From Epiperipatus broadwayi (taxonomy: Eukaryota; Onychophora; Udeonychophora; Euonychophora; Peripatidae), in NCBI GenBank assembly GCA_028023455.1, contig JAQFVV010000022.1:8389100-8453099 (forward strand): a stretch of DNA of 64,000 nt, in the 5' to 3' direction. Every line of letters starts with the position of its first letter. Positions within the stretch are counted from its first letter, which is position 1. A program made the translations under genes and the position numbers. Shown piece by piece: positions 46,849 through 57,490 of the stretch. The notes below the pieces were generated by a model that made no database searches, was not told the DNA's origin, and was given only the letters and a program-made list of their open reading frames with translations.

Positions 46849-47250
46849 TTCAACCATTATCAATCCAGTGCAGGATAAAGATGTCTCCAAGTTTTATCCA
46901 CTTTCTCCAGTCTCTTAACTTTTCTTCTCCACACCACATCAGCATACTTCCTTATTTAATCCATCCATATCATATGTGGTCACATATCCTGTTTAAGATT
47001 TCAACTGTCCATCTTTTATCAACTTTTATAGTAATATGTCCAGCCTGATTCCACTTCAGTCTCTTAATTCTTTCCATGATGTCAGTAACACCTGTTTGTT
47101 TTCTCACCCATATATTTGTTTTCGATGTCCTCTTGATAATCCTAACATAGATCTCTCTCCATACCTTGTTGAGTTATCTGAAGTTTTCGATTGCTCTTCT
47201 TTTAAATACCCAAATCTTAGGTCGACAAGTAAGAACCAGTAAAACACATT
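46849..47250 (-). pseudogene. RTE LINE 3' fragment, copy 2
   Basis: On the minus strand KQTGVTDIMERIKRLKW, then QAGH and RWTVEILN, corresponds to EQTGVTDLIEKIKRLKW, AGH and RWTIEILN of the element at 26.3-27.8 kb. The 3' end carries the same ATTATCAATCCA / TGCAGGAT border. The frame is broken several times. Only the C-terminal ~130 codons remain, so this is a strongly truncated and older insertion in the same orientation. Confidence 0.8.
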
Positions 47251-47454
47251 TAAAAATAAAAAACTTTTATTATACTGCTATAATTTATAAATATATGCAC
47301 TTAAGCACTGTCCTAAGAAAAGCTATTAACAAATGCATATTTACTGAAGATTAACACTTTTGAGGGTGACATATGTCCTCATATTCATAGCATTGTGATT
47401 TGTGTGAGTGGGTGCATATATATATATATATATAGGCAGTGATTTTATGTAAAT

Positions 47455-47940
47455 ATATGTAAATGATATTGCATATTTCTTCAACAGGAAAAACAAGATT
47501 CATTCCTATTTATGGCATTAGAGTTGTTAGCTATATGTCATGCTTCTTTAATTTTTCACTTGACATAATTTTGCTCGATACATGTGATATTGGTGACTAT
47601 GGGCTTGAATGTATGGCCCATTGCGGTTTGGTGATCGAGGAAGATAAGCTTATGTTCAGGATTGTTTGTGGTTCTTTTGTAGATATATTTGTGTTAAGAG
47701 ATCCTTGTGTGTGGCTTATCATAGTAAAGACTGCTGCATCCTGTTTGGGGGCATGCAATTTTATATACAATGGGCAGAGTTTGATCATTCTGGAGTCTAT
47801 CTTTGGATTTATCAGTTTATTTATTGTGGGAGTATGATAGCTTACTTGATGGGGTTGTGAGCAAATTTTTATTTAGATTTTTGGCTACCTGTGATATGTA
47901 TCAAAACAGTATCCAAGGTTTGTCATTTTTGGGGGGGTTA
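47455..47940 (-). pseudogene. Penelope-like element fragment with GIY-YIG domain (PLE-2)
   Basis: The minus strand, with several in-frame stops, reads W-I-L-F, stop, YISQVAKNLNKNL (the linker after the RT thumb), then IVYKIACPQTGCSSLYY, TRIS, stop, H, NNPEH, HQTAMGHTF, ITCIEQNYVK, KIKEA, HI and NAINRNES. This follows the canonical PLE C terminus: VYKIPC-x-x-C, a (Y/F)-x-G-E-T segment (here decayed to YYDKP), arginine and histidine, TGH, and KEA-x-x-I. The GIY-YIG nuclease nicks target DNA in living elements. The plus-strand 124-codon frame here is a shadow. The RT is missing, so only the last ~150 codons remain. Confidence 0.7.
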
Positions 47941-48100
47941 ATTCTTATTTTGTTGTAAAAAATGTTGACATTTCTTGTGAGATCTGTATATTTGAAGCTT
48001 ATCCCACTTGGTTTATTTAGGTAATGCTAGATGTTGGCTTTATGAGTGTTTGCATAATGAATAAAGACAAAAGAAATCAATAAATAACAAATTAAAAATA
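47941..48100. other. A+T-rich DNA between PLE-2 and tandem repeat
   Basis: No RT motif could be read upstream of PLE-2, so its 5' truncation point is near 47,940. Confidence 0.4.
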
Positions 48101-48102
48101 TT

Positions 48103-48350
48103 TATTCAGAGTAATAATAATATGCAATATAATATAGGATCATAGATAACAAATGATATGATGAAACTGTAAGCATCCTTGAAAAATTAATAAGCAGTAT
48201 AATAGTGATTAAAGATAAATGGCATGATGATACTAAAAGCATCCTTGAAAAATTAATATGCAATAAAATAAAGGTAAAAGATAACAAGTAGTGAAACTAA
48301 AAGCATCATTGAAAAATTGATATGCAATATAATAAACTACAAAAAGCATT
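48103..48350. repeat. ~65-bp tandem repeat, about 3.5 copies
   Basis: AAGCATCCTTGAAAAATTAA occurs at 48,171 and 48,237 and, with a change, at 48,301, each followed by TATGCA(A/G)TA-like sequence. Spacing is 64-66 bp. A/T-rich, non-coding. Confidence 0.85.
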
Positions 48351-48658
48351 CTTCTTGTTCTGTGTCTATCCATTTTCATGCACCTTATTAATAACTAAAT
48401 AGGAAAAAAAGTTTTTCTTTCAATTAGTACAATATAAAATATCGAATTTGTGCAATATAATATATTAATGAGAATAATCATATTACTACTAGCATTATTA
48501 TTTGTCTTATATTTTGTATTATGGAATTGCCAATAATCTATTCTGCAAAACCAGAGGGTTGAAAAATGTAATATCAATTGATTATTATATAGTCATAATT
48601 ATCAAGTACAATGTTGCTATGCGCTATCTATATTCATATAACAAAACATATATATATT

Positions 48659-48837
48659 ATAATGAGCTTGCCAATAGTTCTTAGCAAGCTTTTCAGAATA
48701 TCTGTATCCTCAGACCAATTTCTTGCTCTGGCTGTTGTCAATGAGGTGCTAGGATATTTTGACTGCCAGAGTAGAAACTGGTTTGAGGATAGGATTATTC
48801 TGAAAAGCTTGTTAAGATTTATTGGCAAGCTCATTAT
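48659..48837. mobile_element. Foldback (MITE-like) element, 179 bp
   Basis: The ends are ATAATGAGCTTGCCAAT and its reverse complement. The arms stay complementary with some mismatches for about 75 bp (GCAAGCTTTTCAGAATA..., AGACCAATTT, CTCTGGC), around a centre near 48,733-48,763. The open frames seen on both strands here are products of the palindrome. Small size, inverted ends and no coding suggest a MITE; the target duplication is not clear. Confidence 0.8.
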
Positions 48838-48870
48838 GTAACATTAGTAATACAAGCTTATAAAATTATG

Positions 48871-49060
48871 TCACATGACCCACCACTCTCCACTCCATCT
48901 AATAACACTGATACACACACACACACACGTATATATATATATATGTTTAGGTGTATCAGTGTTATTAGATGGAGTGGAGAGTGGTGGGTTATGTGAAAGT
49001 ATGTGCTCACACCCTATATATTACATATATATATATAGACACAGGTATAAATAAGCCTGT
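48871..49060. repeat. Inverted R1 tRNA-like modules forming a hairpin
   Basis: CACCACTCTCCACTCCATCT, then AATAACACTGATACAC, is followed by (CA)n(TA)n and then its near-perfect reverse complement, giving about 45-bp arms. The right arm continues into the R1 3' end (ATGTGAAAGTATGTGCTCAC, CCTATATATTACATA, GCCTGTG). These are therefore two R1 3' ends facing each other. Confidence 0.75.
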
Positions 49061-49204
49061 GTTTCAGTTATTAAAATTAGGTCATGTAATATATGACTTG
49101 ATTTCCTTACAATATATATATATATATAATATTGATATTTCTTATCAGAATTTATGGCACTGATTTCAAAGATCTGCACCATCCTAGGCTAGGAATTATC
49201 CTTT

Positions 49205-50425
49205 TCTAAAAGGGTGGGTAGGTATATATGGAGAGGTGCTTCATCTGTCACACATTCAGTGCACATAATCTTTCTTCTGAAAATATTGTGAGTGTAAATC
49301 ACCTTTGCTTTGTTGAATTGATAGCCAAGGCAGATGTGGAATGTAGAGAGGCTTGAGCTGCACCTTTCTATATGAAAAGCCTTGTCTAAAAGTCTTTAAT
49401 AAAGCTATTAAAAATTCCATATGTTATAGACCTTTTAATTGTTTGTGTACCATGTGCAGTAAGTAAATAATGAAAGCATTTGAAATAGCTGTATCAAAGC
49501 AATGCCAAAATAAGTGCATTGGCTATCACTTAGGCATTCTATGCCAATTATACTGAACACATTTCTGATTGGCCAGATCAACACACACCCCCATGTAGCA
49601 ATTATACTTTTTTAATAGTGGTGGACATGGTATGAAAGTCATGTAGCAGTTTTATCTCTTCTATAAACAGTATCGTTCCCAGAAGATGGATAAGCATTAT
49701 TGAAGAAAAGAATTGGTTTGTTACCCATCCAGACTACAAACTTTAGACCACTATTTTTATCAAATACAGAATTGGAGTCACCTCTTTTTACTTTTGAATT
49801 TTTAAAAATAGTTTTGATGCTCTCTGTTATACCATTCCTATTAGCTCTGACTGTCCCACGACAATAGAATTTGTTTGCAGATAGTTCTTTTGCTAATTCC
49901 ATACTACTGAAAAATCTGTGACAAAAATAATATGATTCTGTTTTACTAAATGTGCCAACAATTGATAGTATAGCTTGAGTATCCTGAGATAAACCAGTAC
50001 TTGAAGTTAAACTTTTGCTTGTGTACAACACGATGTGGTACACATATCATTTATGACTCTCTGTACACACACCATTTGAACCCTCTCTTTTTTTGAAGGC
50101 TCATACTGCTTCATTGTACTATGACTTGTAAACTTTATCATTGTTTTGTCAAGTGCTATCTCTTTGTGTATCTGATATACAGCTTTGAAATTTACATTAC
50201 AGTGATCTATAATCAGCTTAAGTTTTATGCATTTTATCATAATCTTTACTACCATTTTGTCATCGAAATGGAAGACAAGATAAAATTGCAAAAAAATCTA
50301 TCATATGTCATAATTTTTGCAAGTTCTGGTTGTCTGACATCAAAATCTTTTTGCCAAATGAATCATAAGTTTATCACACCCACACCTGTAGATATTACAA
50401 TTATTGTGCCAAAAATCAGACAAAT
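49205..50425 (-). pseudogene. piggyBac transposase relic
   Basis: A cut-and-paste transposase with many stops and shifts. In order on the minus strand: WQKDFDVRQPELAKIMTYDR (about 50,362-50,300), FFAILSCLPF, KLIIDHCNVNFKAVYQIH, IALDKTMIKF then KQYEPSKK (first catalytic Asp region; DE is now DK), TESYYFCHRFFSSMELAKEL (second region; the usual DN is HR), CRGTVRANRNG, LKFVVWMGNKPILFF, PCPPLLKKYNCYMG then VDLANQ (49,565-49,597; third Asp kept), and YNWHRMPK. A C-terminal CTECVTDEA marks the Cys-rich end. The order and motifs are those of PGBD-like transposases. One catalytic residue is lost, so it is inactive. Terminal repeats and TTAA duplications were not found. Confidence 0.85.
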
Positions 50426-50636
50426 TTTCAGGGTGACAGGGTAACCCAATTCTGAACTTTTTTCTTTCCAGTAGCATATTTATTAGCTTCAGAGCAAATT
50501 TTTACATATCATTTTTTTATCAAGATAAAAATGAAAATAACAATATTATACTCATGGGTGATAGCAATATTTGAACCCAGAGACTTTGTAAAGTGTCTGA
50601 TTGGAAGGTATGCTTTATTAACATTATTTTCTGAAA

Positions 50637-50951
50637 CTAGTCCAGATCCCATTGCAATGATGGTCTAGGCATGGAAGTGACTGCAGCACATGGGTATAAA
50701 GAAGCATTGTTTATTTTTTTAGGAATTGCAAGCTCATCATCATCTGAACAGTCACTTCCACAATAGTTGTTAGAATAACTTCTCGACAGTGAAGCCTCTG
50801 AAATCCATGAATTATCTATTGGGAATTTCAAATCTGAAGAATATTCTGAATTAGATTCCATTTTTCTTGTTAAATCTATTTGCAGTGAATTTTTTCTGTT
50901 AAAACTAAAAAAAAATTGTATCTTTTTACAAAAAAAATTCATAAAAATCAA
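50637..50951 (-). pseudogene. Possible piggyBac N-terminal acidic region
   Basis: A 104-codon minus frame immediately upstream of, and co-oriented with, the piggyBac relic. After a chance-like Phe-rich start it reads ESNSEYSSDLKFPIDN and CGSDCSDDDELAIPKK, an acidic serine-rich stretch of the kind that opens many piggyBac transposases. About 200 bp with a worn tRNA-like patch (50,550-50,620) separate it from the recognisable domain. Assignment rests on position and composition only. Confidence 0.35.
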
Positions 50952-51949
50952 AATGTCTTTGAAAATAGAATGATGACATGCAATTTTCTGTTTTCTGTAC
51001 CAGTTACATGCAATTATGACTAGTTAAAATTCTAACCAATGAGAAAATTTGGGTATAGTCAGCCCAAAGTTGTTGGAATGTTTTAAGTATATATATATAG
51101 ACAGATGTCAACTCTGGCTATGTCAAATATTACAAGCTTATAAAAATAAAGCTGGAGAAATAATATTTAATTTTTTCTTGTTTTATAATATTAAGTATTG
51201 ATTTATTTAAAAAAATTTTATTTATTAAATGATAATATGAAAATTCTAAAAACAACAATGGGGAATTTTTATAAATATAAAATAAATTATTTATTTTTAA
51301 TTTAAAAAAATCAATAAGAGAAATAAATAAATAAATAATATTTTTAAAAGAAAGGAAAAAATTGCAATGTTTTAACATTATTGGTTAAGAAATTTTGTTT
51401 TAATAATAATTTTTTTATTCTCTTTATCACTCTAGAACAAAAGCTAGTGTCCCAATCAAAGAGTAAATAAAAGATTATCTTTCATTTTAGCATAAGAGAA
51501 AAATAACTATAGTGGAATTTTTTTCTTATGATTGAATTTTTTTTAATTAAAAAAAGGGAAATATATTTTTGAAAAAATAGAGTCAATTGGTTAGGGTTTA
51601 ATGTGGAAATATTTGAGAGAATATGTGATTGGATGGATACAGGATTATTCCAAAAATAATGTCTTGAGAGGGACAGTCATTCTTGATTAAATTGTTAAAG
51701 AAAATAGTAGGAGCAGTTAATTTTGATTTAGTTGCTGAAAACAAGCAGCAGTTCATTTGTAAAGAGAACAGTGAAAAATAAATTGGTACTCTGAAATAAG
51801 ACTCATCTCACTACAAGTTTAAAAAATCTTTAAAATGGAGTTGAGGAATATTATGTGCTATGCTTTAGCTGGAAGCTAAGCATCAAAAAATATAAAAGAA
51901 AAATAGTCCTGAGGTAATTACAGCAAATCTTATCTTGATCCAAATGCAT
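50952..51949. other. A+T-rich DNA, nothing recognised
   Basis: No gene. Frame 51,130-51,378 (minus) is low-complexity. Confidence 0.5.
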
Positions 51950-52260
51950 AACTGTCTCTTTTTGTGTATTTACCTGACCTGGAAAATTATAAGATTGAAG
52001 CAAAAGGATAAATTCTCTGTTTGCCTCATATAGAAAATAGATTGAAAAAAGTAAATAAATTTATTGTGTGATTTAGCCTAACCTTCAAATTAGTCAATTT
52101 ATTCTGTGTGTTAACCTGACCTGAAAATTATTGATTGGAAAAAATTGGTTAAATTCATTTCATGTGTGTAACCCAGCCTGTAAATTATTGCATTAAAAAA
52201 TGGATGAGTTCAGTCTGTGTGAATCCTGAAAATAGTCTATTATAAAAATGGGTAACTTTA
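51950..52260. repeat. Degenerate ~55-65-bp tandem repeat
   Basis: Motifs of the form TGTGT(G/T)T(A/T)ACC(T/C)GACCTG then AAATTATTG and a run of A recur about five times (for example TTAACCTGACCTGAAAATTA at 52,111 and GTAACCCAGCCTGTAAATTA at 52,167). Divergence is high. Confidence 0.5.
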
Positions 52261-54625
52261 ACTAAGTACATTACTCTGGAAATATGTGTTAATGGAGAAA
52301 CTTAAGAAAAACCAACATGAAAAGGAATTGAAAATTTCAAGTACCAAAGAATCACAAGAAAAATAAAAACACTAATAAAAAGGTATTTTAATGTGCACAG
52401 TGTATTTACATTTATAGATAATTTTTTAGAATAGGTAAATTTTCAATTTAATTTTCTCTCCAAAATGTTATTGCATTATCATAAGAAAAGGGAAAGTGGG
52501 TTTTAAAGCTAATTAAATTTTTTTTATCATTGAAATGTTGTTTTGCAATATTAATCATTGAAGGGGATAACAATTCTGGTTAAAGTTAATGTTTGTTAGT
52601 TGAATTAGTAAGAGCCAAAATTAAGTTAAGATTACTTGCTCTATGAAATTATATTTTGTTGATAACAAATTTATTTAAGTTGGAATAATCATGTCATTTT
52701 TAATTTTTATTAATTATTGATAAGTTAATTTATTAAATAATTTTTAAAAAATAAATTCTCATCACTTTATTATTACAGTTATCTGTTCTATGAATTGGTA
52801 GTGTGTGTAATTTGATGTCATAATAGCATAGTATTTTAAGAATTTGTAAATTATTTCTGTAAGCCTTTCAGTTATAGCAGAGTAAGCTTATACATTTTTA
52901 CTTTCTCTTGTTCACAATCACAGTCTATAGAGTCATTGCTCCCCAAACTAGTCGAGCAATAATTCATTTATATAGATGTATATGTTTAAGTTTGTGTTTG
53001 GATAACCAGTCTGGGATAGCTATTTTGTCATTTTATATTTATCTGCTTTATTTTTGTGATATTTGGGAAATATGATGATTTCCCATTTTTCCATTTATTT
53101 ACCCTTTTCTCCCATGTCATTATAATATATATATAGCTTTGGCAAAAGCTAAATGTTAAATCAAATTCTTTTGCCAAAACTGCTAAAAATATATATATAT
53201 AACTTAATTTTGTTATGAATAAATTGTTACTAATATGCTGTAAGACCATAATATTACATATAAGAGTGGCTACTGTTATGCAGCTGTACAATAATTTTAT
53301 ATAGTCTAAATTATAAGAGTTTTAACTTAAGTAAATATTTAAGATGCTAAAGTTTTAAATATTTAAACAACTGGTAACATCAATAAAATAATGTAATTTT
53401 AAGTTAATAATGCTAATTTATTTGTAGATTAACTGTTAAAATGTTTCAAAAATCTTCAAGAAACCAGGTTCAAACAGTATATTGTTGTTTACTGTATCTA
53501 AACTAAAGCTATAATATTTGAATTCATTTTAACATTAAACATAATATTTAGTTACATATTTTAAACTTATTTAATTAGAAAAAAGTTTAACAATGCTAGC
53601 AATTAAATTGGATATTTAAAGTAATGAATAAAAAAGATTGAATGAATGAATAAATGTTATACTTATTTAATATTATTTATTTTGAAAATATTCTTGAAAA
53701 CAGTTTTAAACTTATTATTTATTTACATTTAAAACAGTAATAAATGAAGATATAAAATTGTATTAATAAGATGCAATATAAATTTTAATTATGCAATATT
53801 TTTTTTTATCCTGGTGTTTTTAATTGGTTATTTTTGTTTGCAACAAGGAAATGTGTTAAATTAATGTCAAGAGTTTAAAAAATTGATTTATGGTAAAATT
53901 GAATATTAATTAGATAATTTTTGATTAACAACCCTCCCTAGTGATAAATAGGTCAAGAATTTTAACTAATCAGGAAAGAGGTTGTATATTAAAAGGTTAA
54001 TAAACAATGTGATAAAATGGTCATATGACAAATGGTATAAATAAGATGAGACTAACACCTGACATCATTCTTCTTTTCTATTTTCTCATTTTCTTTTCAT
54101 CATACATTTGTCTCACTTCAATTGTTTAATTTAAACAGTTATATTTGAATATTTAAATATGTAATTTTCTTTATATTTAATTTTTTAAAGCTCAGTATGA
54201 TAGGTTAATTTAAAATTTGCCACAATTATCTAGACTGCAACACCAAGGGAACTGAAGTCTCTATTAATGGTAATATATTTCATTGCTACAATGTTTAGAA
54301 TATTATTTTTAAAGCTTACTGCATTGAAAAACTTTGAAAATTATTGTTGATACCATTATCATGACTTAAAAACAATTGTCAATTTTAAAATCCAACCAAA
54401 TAAATATATGTGTTGTAAATAAATTGCCACAGAATATTTAATTATCTTATTAAAAAGAACATTACACAAAATCATAATAATTTTTTGATATTTTCTTTAA
54501 AATATTCATTTATGTCAAATTGTCTTAAATTTATTTATCTGAGTAAGTACACTTTAAAATTCAAGATAAGAATTATATAATGATATTGTGAATATATTTC
54601 CTGACATTTGCAAATAATTTATTAC
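52261..54625. other. A+T-rich DNA; isolated TATA box at 54,036
   Basis: TATAAATA at 54,036-54,043 is followed by a T/C-rich tract, a possible start region, but nothing downstream supports transcription. A TTTGGCAAAAG/CTTTTGCCAAA inverted repeat lies at 53,139-53,178. Confidence 0.35.
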
Positions 54626-54712
54626 ACGCATATGCTCGAGGTTACAGCTTCAGTAAGTATTACGTACGTAATCATGTGCGTTTAATAAATTTATAATTAA
54701 ACCTACAAAAGA
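54626..54712 (+). repeat. Dispersed foldback family, single-arm copy
   Basis: CGCATATGCTCGAGGTTACA, then GCTTCAGTAAGTATTACGTA and GTTTAATAAATTTATAATTA, matches the right arm and tail of the hairpin at 43,905-43,990 with numerous substitutions. Confidence 0.6.
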
Positions 54713-55576
54713 AAAAGTTAAACTAATAATAAATTATACTTCAATATAATGTATTTGTGCTGGATTTCAACAAAAGACATTATTATTATTGGAATCAGCA
54801 TGAGAAAACTTTATTATGTCTATTTCCATTTTCTCCCCTGAAATAGAAAAGAAATCATTTTCTCCAGGCAATGAAATTTTAAAAAGCAATGTGGGAAATT
54901 TAAAAATGTTTCACATGATAAAATTTTGAAAATATAAATTTACCTGCAAAAAAAAATAATTTTTCTGCATTTTAAAGATTTATAAACACCCATAATAATA
55001 TTTAAACCTGTACTTATTTCTTCCCTCCATCAGTTGCTCTGGAGACCACTGAAGTTGCAGACATGATATTGGAATTAAATATTTTCTCCTGTGAATATTT
55101 AACAATGTTTGATAAATGCTATTTATTAGAAGTATTTTATTTACAATAATTATCATTACAAATTTGAATAATTTGTATAATGAATTAATTTAAAACCTAA
55201 GTTTAAGCATTTAAGTTATATTTTCTGCATTATTATGAACATTTATTATGATTTAAATTCATGAATGTATGTAATGAATGGTATAAATCTAACCTATACT
55301 TTCTAGCAGAACTATTTCAAATTTACTAAGGATATCTGAAAGGAATATGTTCAACATTGTATAATTATGCTATAGATTTTAATATCTTAGTTGCATTGTC
55401 TTATATAATGGATATGTTTGCTGTCCACAGGATGTTGTTGCCAATATTCTTTTTCATATTCAAATTTAATGGGAAATAATTCAAAAAGGAAGCAGAAGGT
55501 GATTGTTTTATTTAATTATTTGATGATAAAAGGTTGACTTTATTTATATTATGATTTTTTATACTATGCTTTATTT
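54713..55576. other. A+T-rich DNA, nothing recognised
   Basis: No supported feature. Confidence 0.5.
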
Positions 55577-55665
55577 ATTTGTATTTTTATATTGGACTAT
55601 TTTCATCATCTAATATGTGTGTTGAATGTCTTTAGAAAAATTCAATTTTATTTAAATATTCCTAA

Positions 55666-55812
55666 ACTGTTAGTAATATCACAACAAACAGGTTAGTATA
55701 TGCACCAACTGTTAGTAATATCATAGCAAACAAATTAGTATATGCACCAACTATTAGTAATATCACAGGAAACAGGTTAGTATATGCACTAACTGTTAGT
55801 AATATAAACAGG
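55666..55812. repeat. 42-bp tandem repeat, about 3.5 copies
   Basis: Units start at 55,666, 55,708, 55,750 and 55,792 with ACTGTTAGTAATATCA, then ACAGGTTAGTATATGCAC. The unit length is constant at 42 bp with few substitutions, so the array is young. Confidence 0.95.
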
Positions 55813-55897
55813 ACCAGTGACAGTACTGGGTCCTTAGATTCTTGATTATTGAATTTTAAGGTAATGCTCTAACCAACTGAGCCATCCTGCCAAATGC
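55811..55897 (-). repeat. tRNA-derived SINE head, family S copy 2
   Basis: On the minus strand GGATGGCTCAGTTGGTTAGA, then GCATTACCTTAAAATTC, is an excellent D arm / A box (TGGCTCAGTTGG). The T-arm half is decayed (AAGGACCCAGTACTGTC). Similar to 29,176-29,262. An A box also appears at 60,622-60,641 (TGGCTCAGTTAGTTAGATCA). Confidence 0.5.
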
Positions 55898-56066
55898 CTC
55901 AGTCAGTAGAAATTTCATATACTTATCTATGAGGTTCCTAATTTTTCCACTTTTTCCTAAAAGCAAAGTTGATTAGAAGTTTCCATACATTATGTATAGT
56001 CACACTAGGTTGGCTTATGGGATTTTTTGCCATTGTCATGTGAGCAAATAGTCCAATATAAAAATA

Positions 56067-57214
56067 CAACTAGAATACCATCATCACAAACCTTCAAGAA
56101 AACACTATGCTTTATTTATGTTATATTATTTTCATGTTATATGCTATATTTTGAAATAGTAGAGATTAAAGTTGTCAGAATAGTACTTTATCATATTTAC
56201 ATATTTTAAAAATAGGATGTATCTCTCTTTTTAAATATGAATAATTTATTTATGAAGATATATTGTTATACTATGAGATGAATAAGGAGATGTATATTTC
56301 TATCATTTATTTTATGATTATTTCTTGTCTAATGTTAATAGAGCCATATTTGACATTAATTATTATTATTTATATTTCATAGATTTTTAGCTGTTGTATT
56401 TTTGTTACAGATATTAGATTTATTCTCTCTCTCTCTCTCTACTCTAGAGTACTTTTATATGCCAATATATTTAAAGATAGTAGTATAAGTCACCATCATT
56501 ATTTTGCTAGCACATCTTTCAAGAAGGATGGTAGCATTGTCTCTCATTATTTGCTATCTTGATAGCATATATTTAAGGATTTAGCATAAGTTCTCTCTAT
56601 TTTAAAGCAATTCCTATTTAGTATTTTGTTCCTGATATGGATTCTCATTATTTTCCTAACTAGTGACAAAGTCCTAGATATTAGCCTTCAAAAGTAGATG
56701 CATTTTATGAGCTATGCCAGCATACTTTCACTTTGCCTTATTTTGTTTATAGTTATAGCATTTTAATAAAGCATTTGTATGATTTTACCATGGCTTTATC
56801 TGTTATTTTAGTGTTTTTATCAATGTATTGAGGAATTCTACCTTACCTCTATGGCATTCATGATTCCGCTTAAAATGTGAATAATACATTGTAAATCTGT
56901 AAGTTCTATATTTGAGATTTGCTAATTATCAAAACTGACTATGATAAATAATTAATTTTAAAATTTTTAGGGTTTATTTTAGGCATAAATCTGTCTTATA
57001 ATTCTTTCATCACTGGTTGATAAGTTAATAATAATATTATTACTGAGTATGTTAAATATTCATAAAAGAGACATTGTTTATATGAAGCTTACTATTATTG
57101 TATGAAAGAATTGATAAATGAGAACTTTTGACTAGTTGAACAATAGAAAGTTATTTTAATATTTTGGATTATTTTGCTTAATCCAATGAAATTTATTTTT
57201 AATAAAACATCATT
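56067..57214. other. A+T-rich DNA with (CT)n microsatellite
   Basis: (TC)n at about 56,425-56,440. No gene supported. Confidence 0.5.
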
Positions 57215-57490
57215 AATACATTGTACAGGCTTAAACCTGCATTTATATATGTAATATATGTGGGATTCGAACTCAGACTTTCACACAACCCACTACACTC
57301 AGTGCCATCTCATATTGCTGACCCACCTGATTACACACATGTTGAAAAGATAAATCATCACCAATATACGTATTGGCAATCATCAGTTAGTCTAGATTAC
57401 TATCCTCACACATATATATATAATCAGTTCTCAGCTTTATATTAAGATAGCTAATCTTCATACTTTAATGGACAGGCTCAAAACTTAAGT
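57215..57490 (-). repeat. R1 interspersed repeat, copy 6
   Basis: Minus-oriented. Its tRNA-like module is the best preserved: on the minus strand TGGCACTGAGTGTAGTGGG, then GTCTGAGTTCGAATCCCAC, with an intact GTTCGAATCCC B box. The body shows the CAGTTAGTCTAGATTAC and ATGGACAGGCT landmarks at the expected places. Confidence 0.75.

Larger units (their letters stand above)
55581..56066. mobile_element. Possible TIR element enclosing a 42-bp array and a SINE
   Basis: GTATTTTTATATTGGACTAT at 55,581-55,600 is mirrored by its reverse complement at 56,047-56,066. The related foldback at 38,143-38,247 uses the same TTGGACTATTTCTATCATC end. The interior holds the tandem array and the tRNA-like segment listed separately. 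A non-autonomous element that gathered later insertions is plausible but unproven. Confidence 0.4.

Noticed and set aside
47463-47837. 124-codon plus-strand open frame
   Set aside because: The opposite strand carries PLE GIY-YIG motifs through stops; this frame is its shadow.
48103-48350. CRISPR-like array
   Set aside because: Units are contiguous tandem repeats without unique spacers, in a eukaryotic transposon context.
48611-48841. Overlapping frames on both strands with similar peptides
   Set aside because: Both are translations of the two arms of one foldback element.
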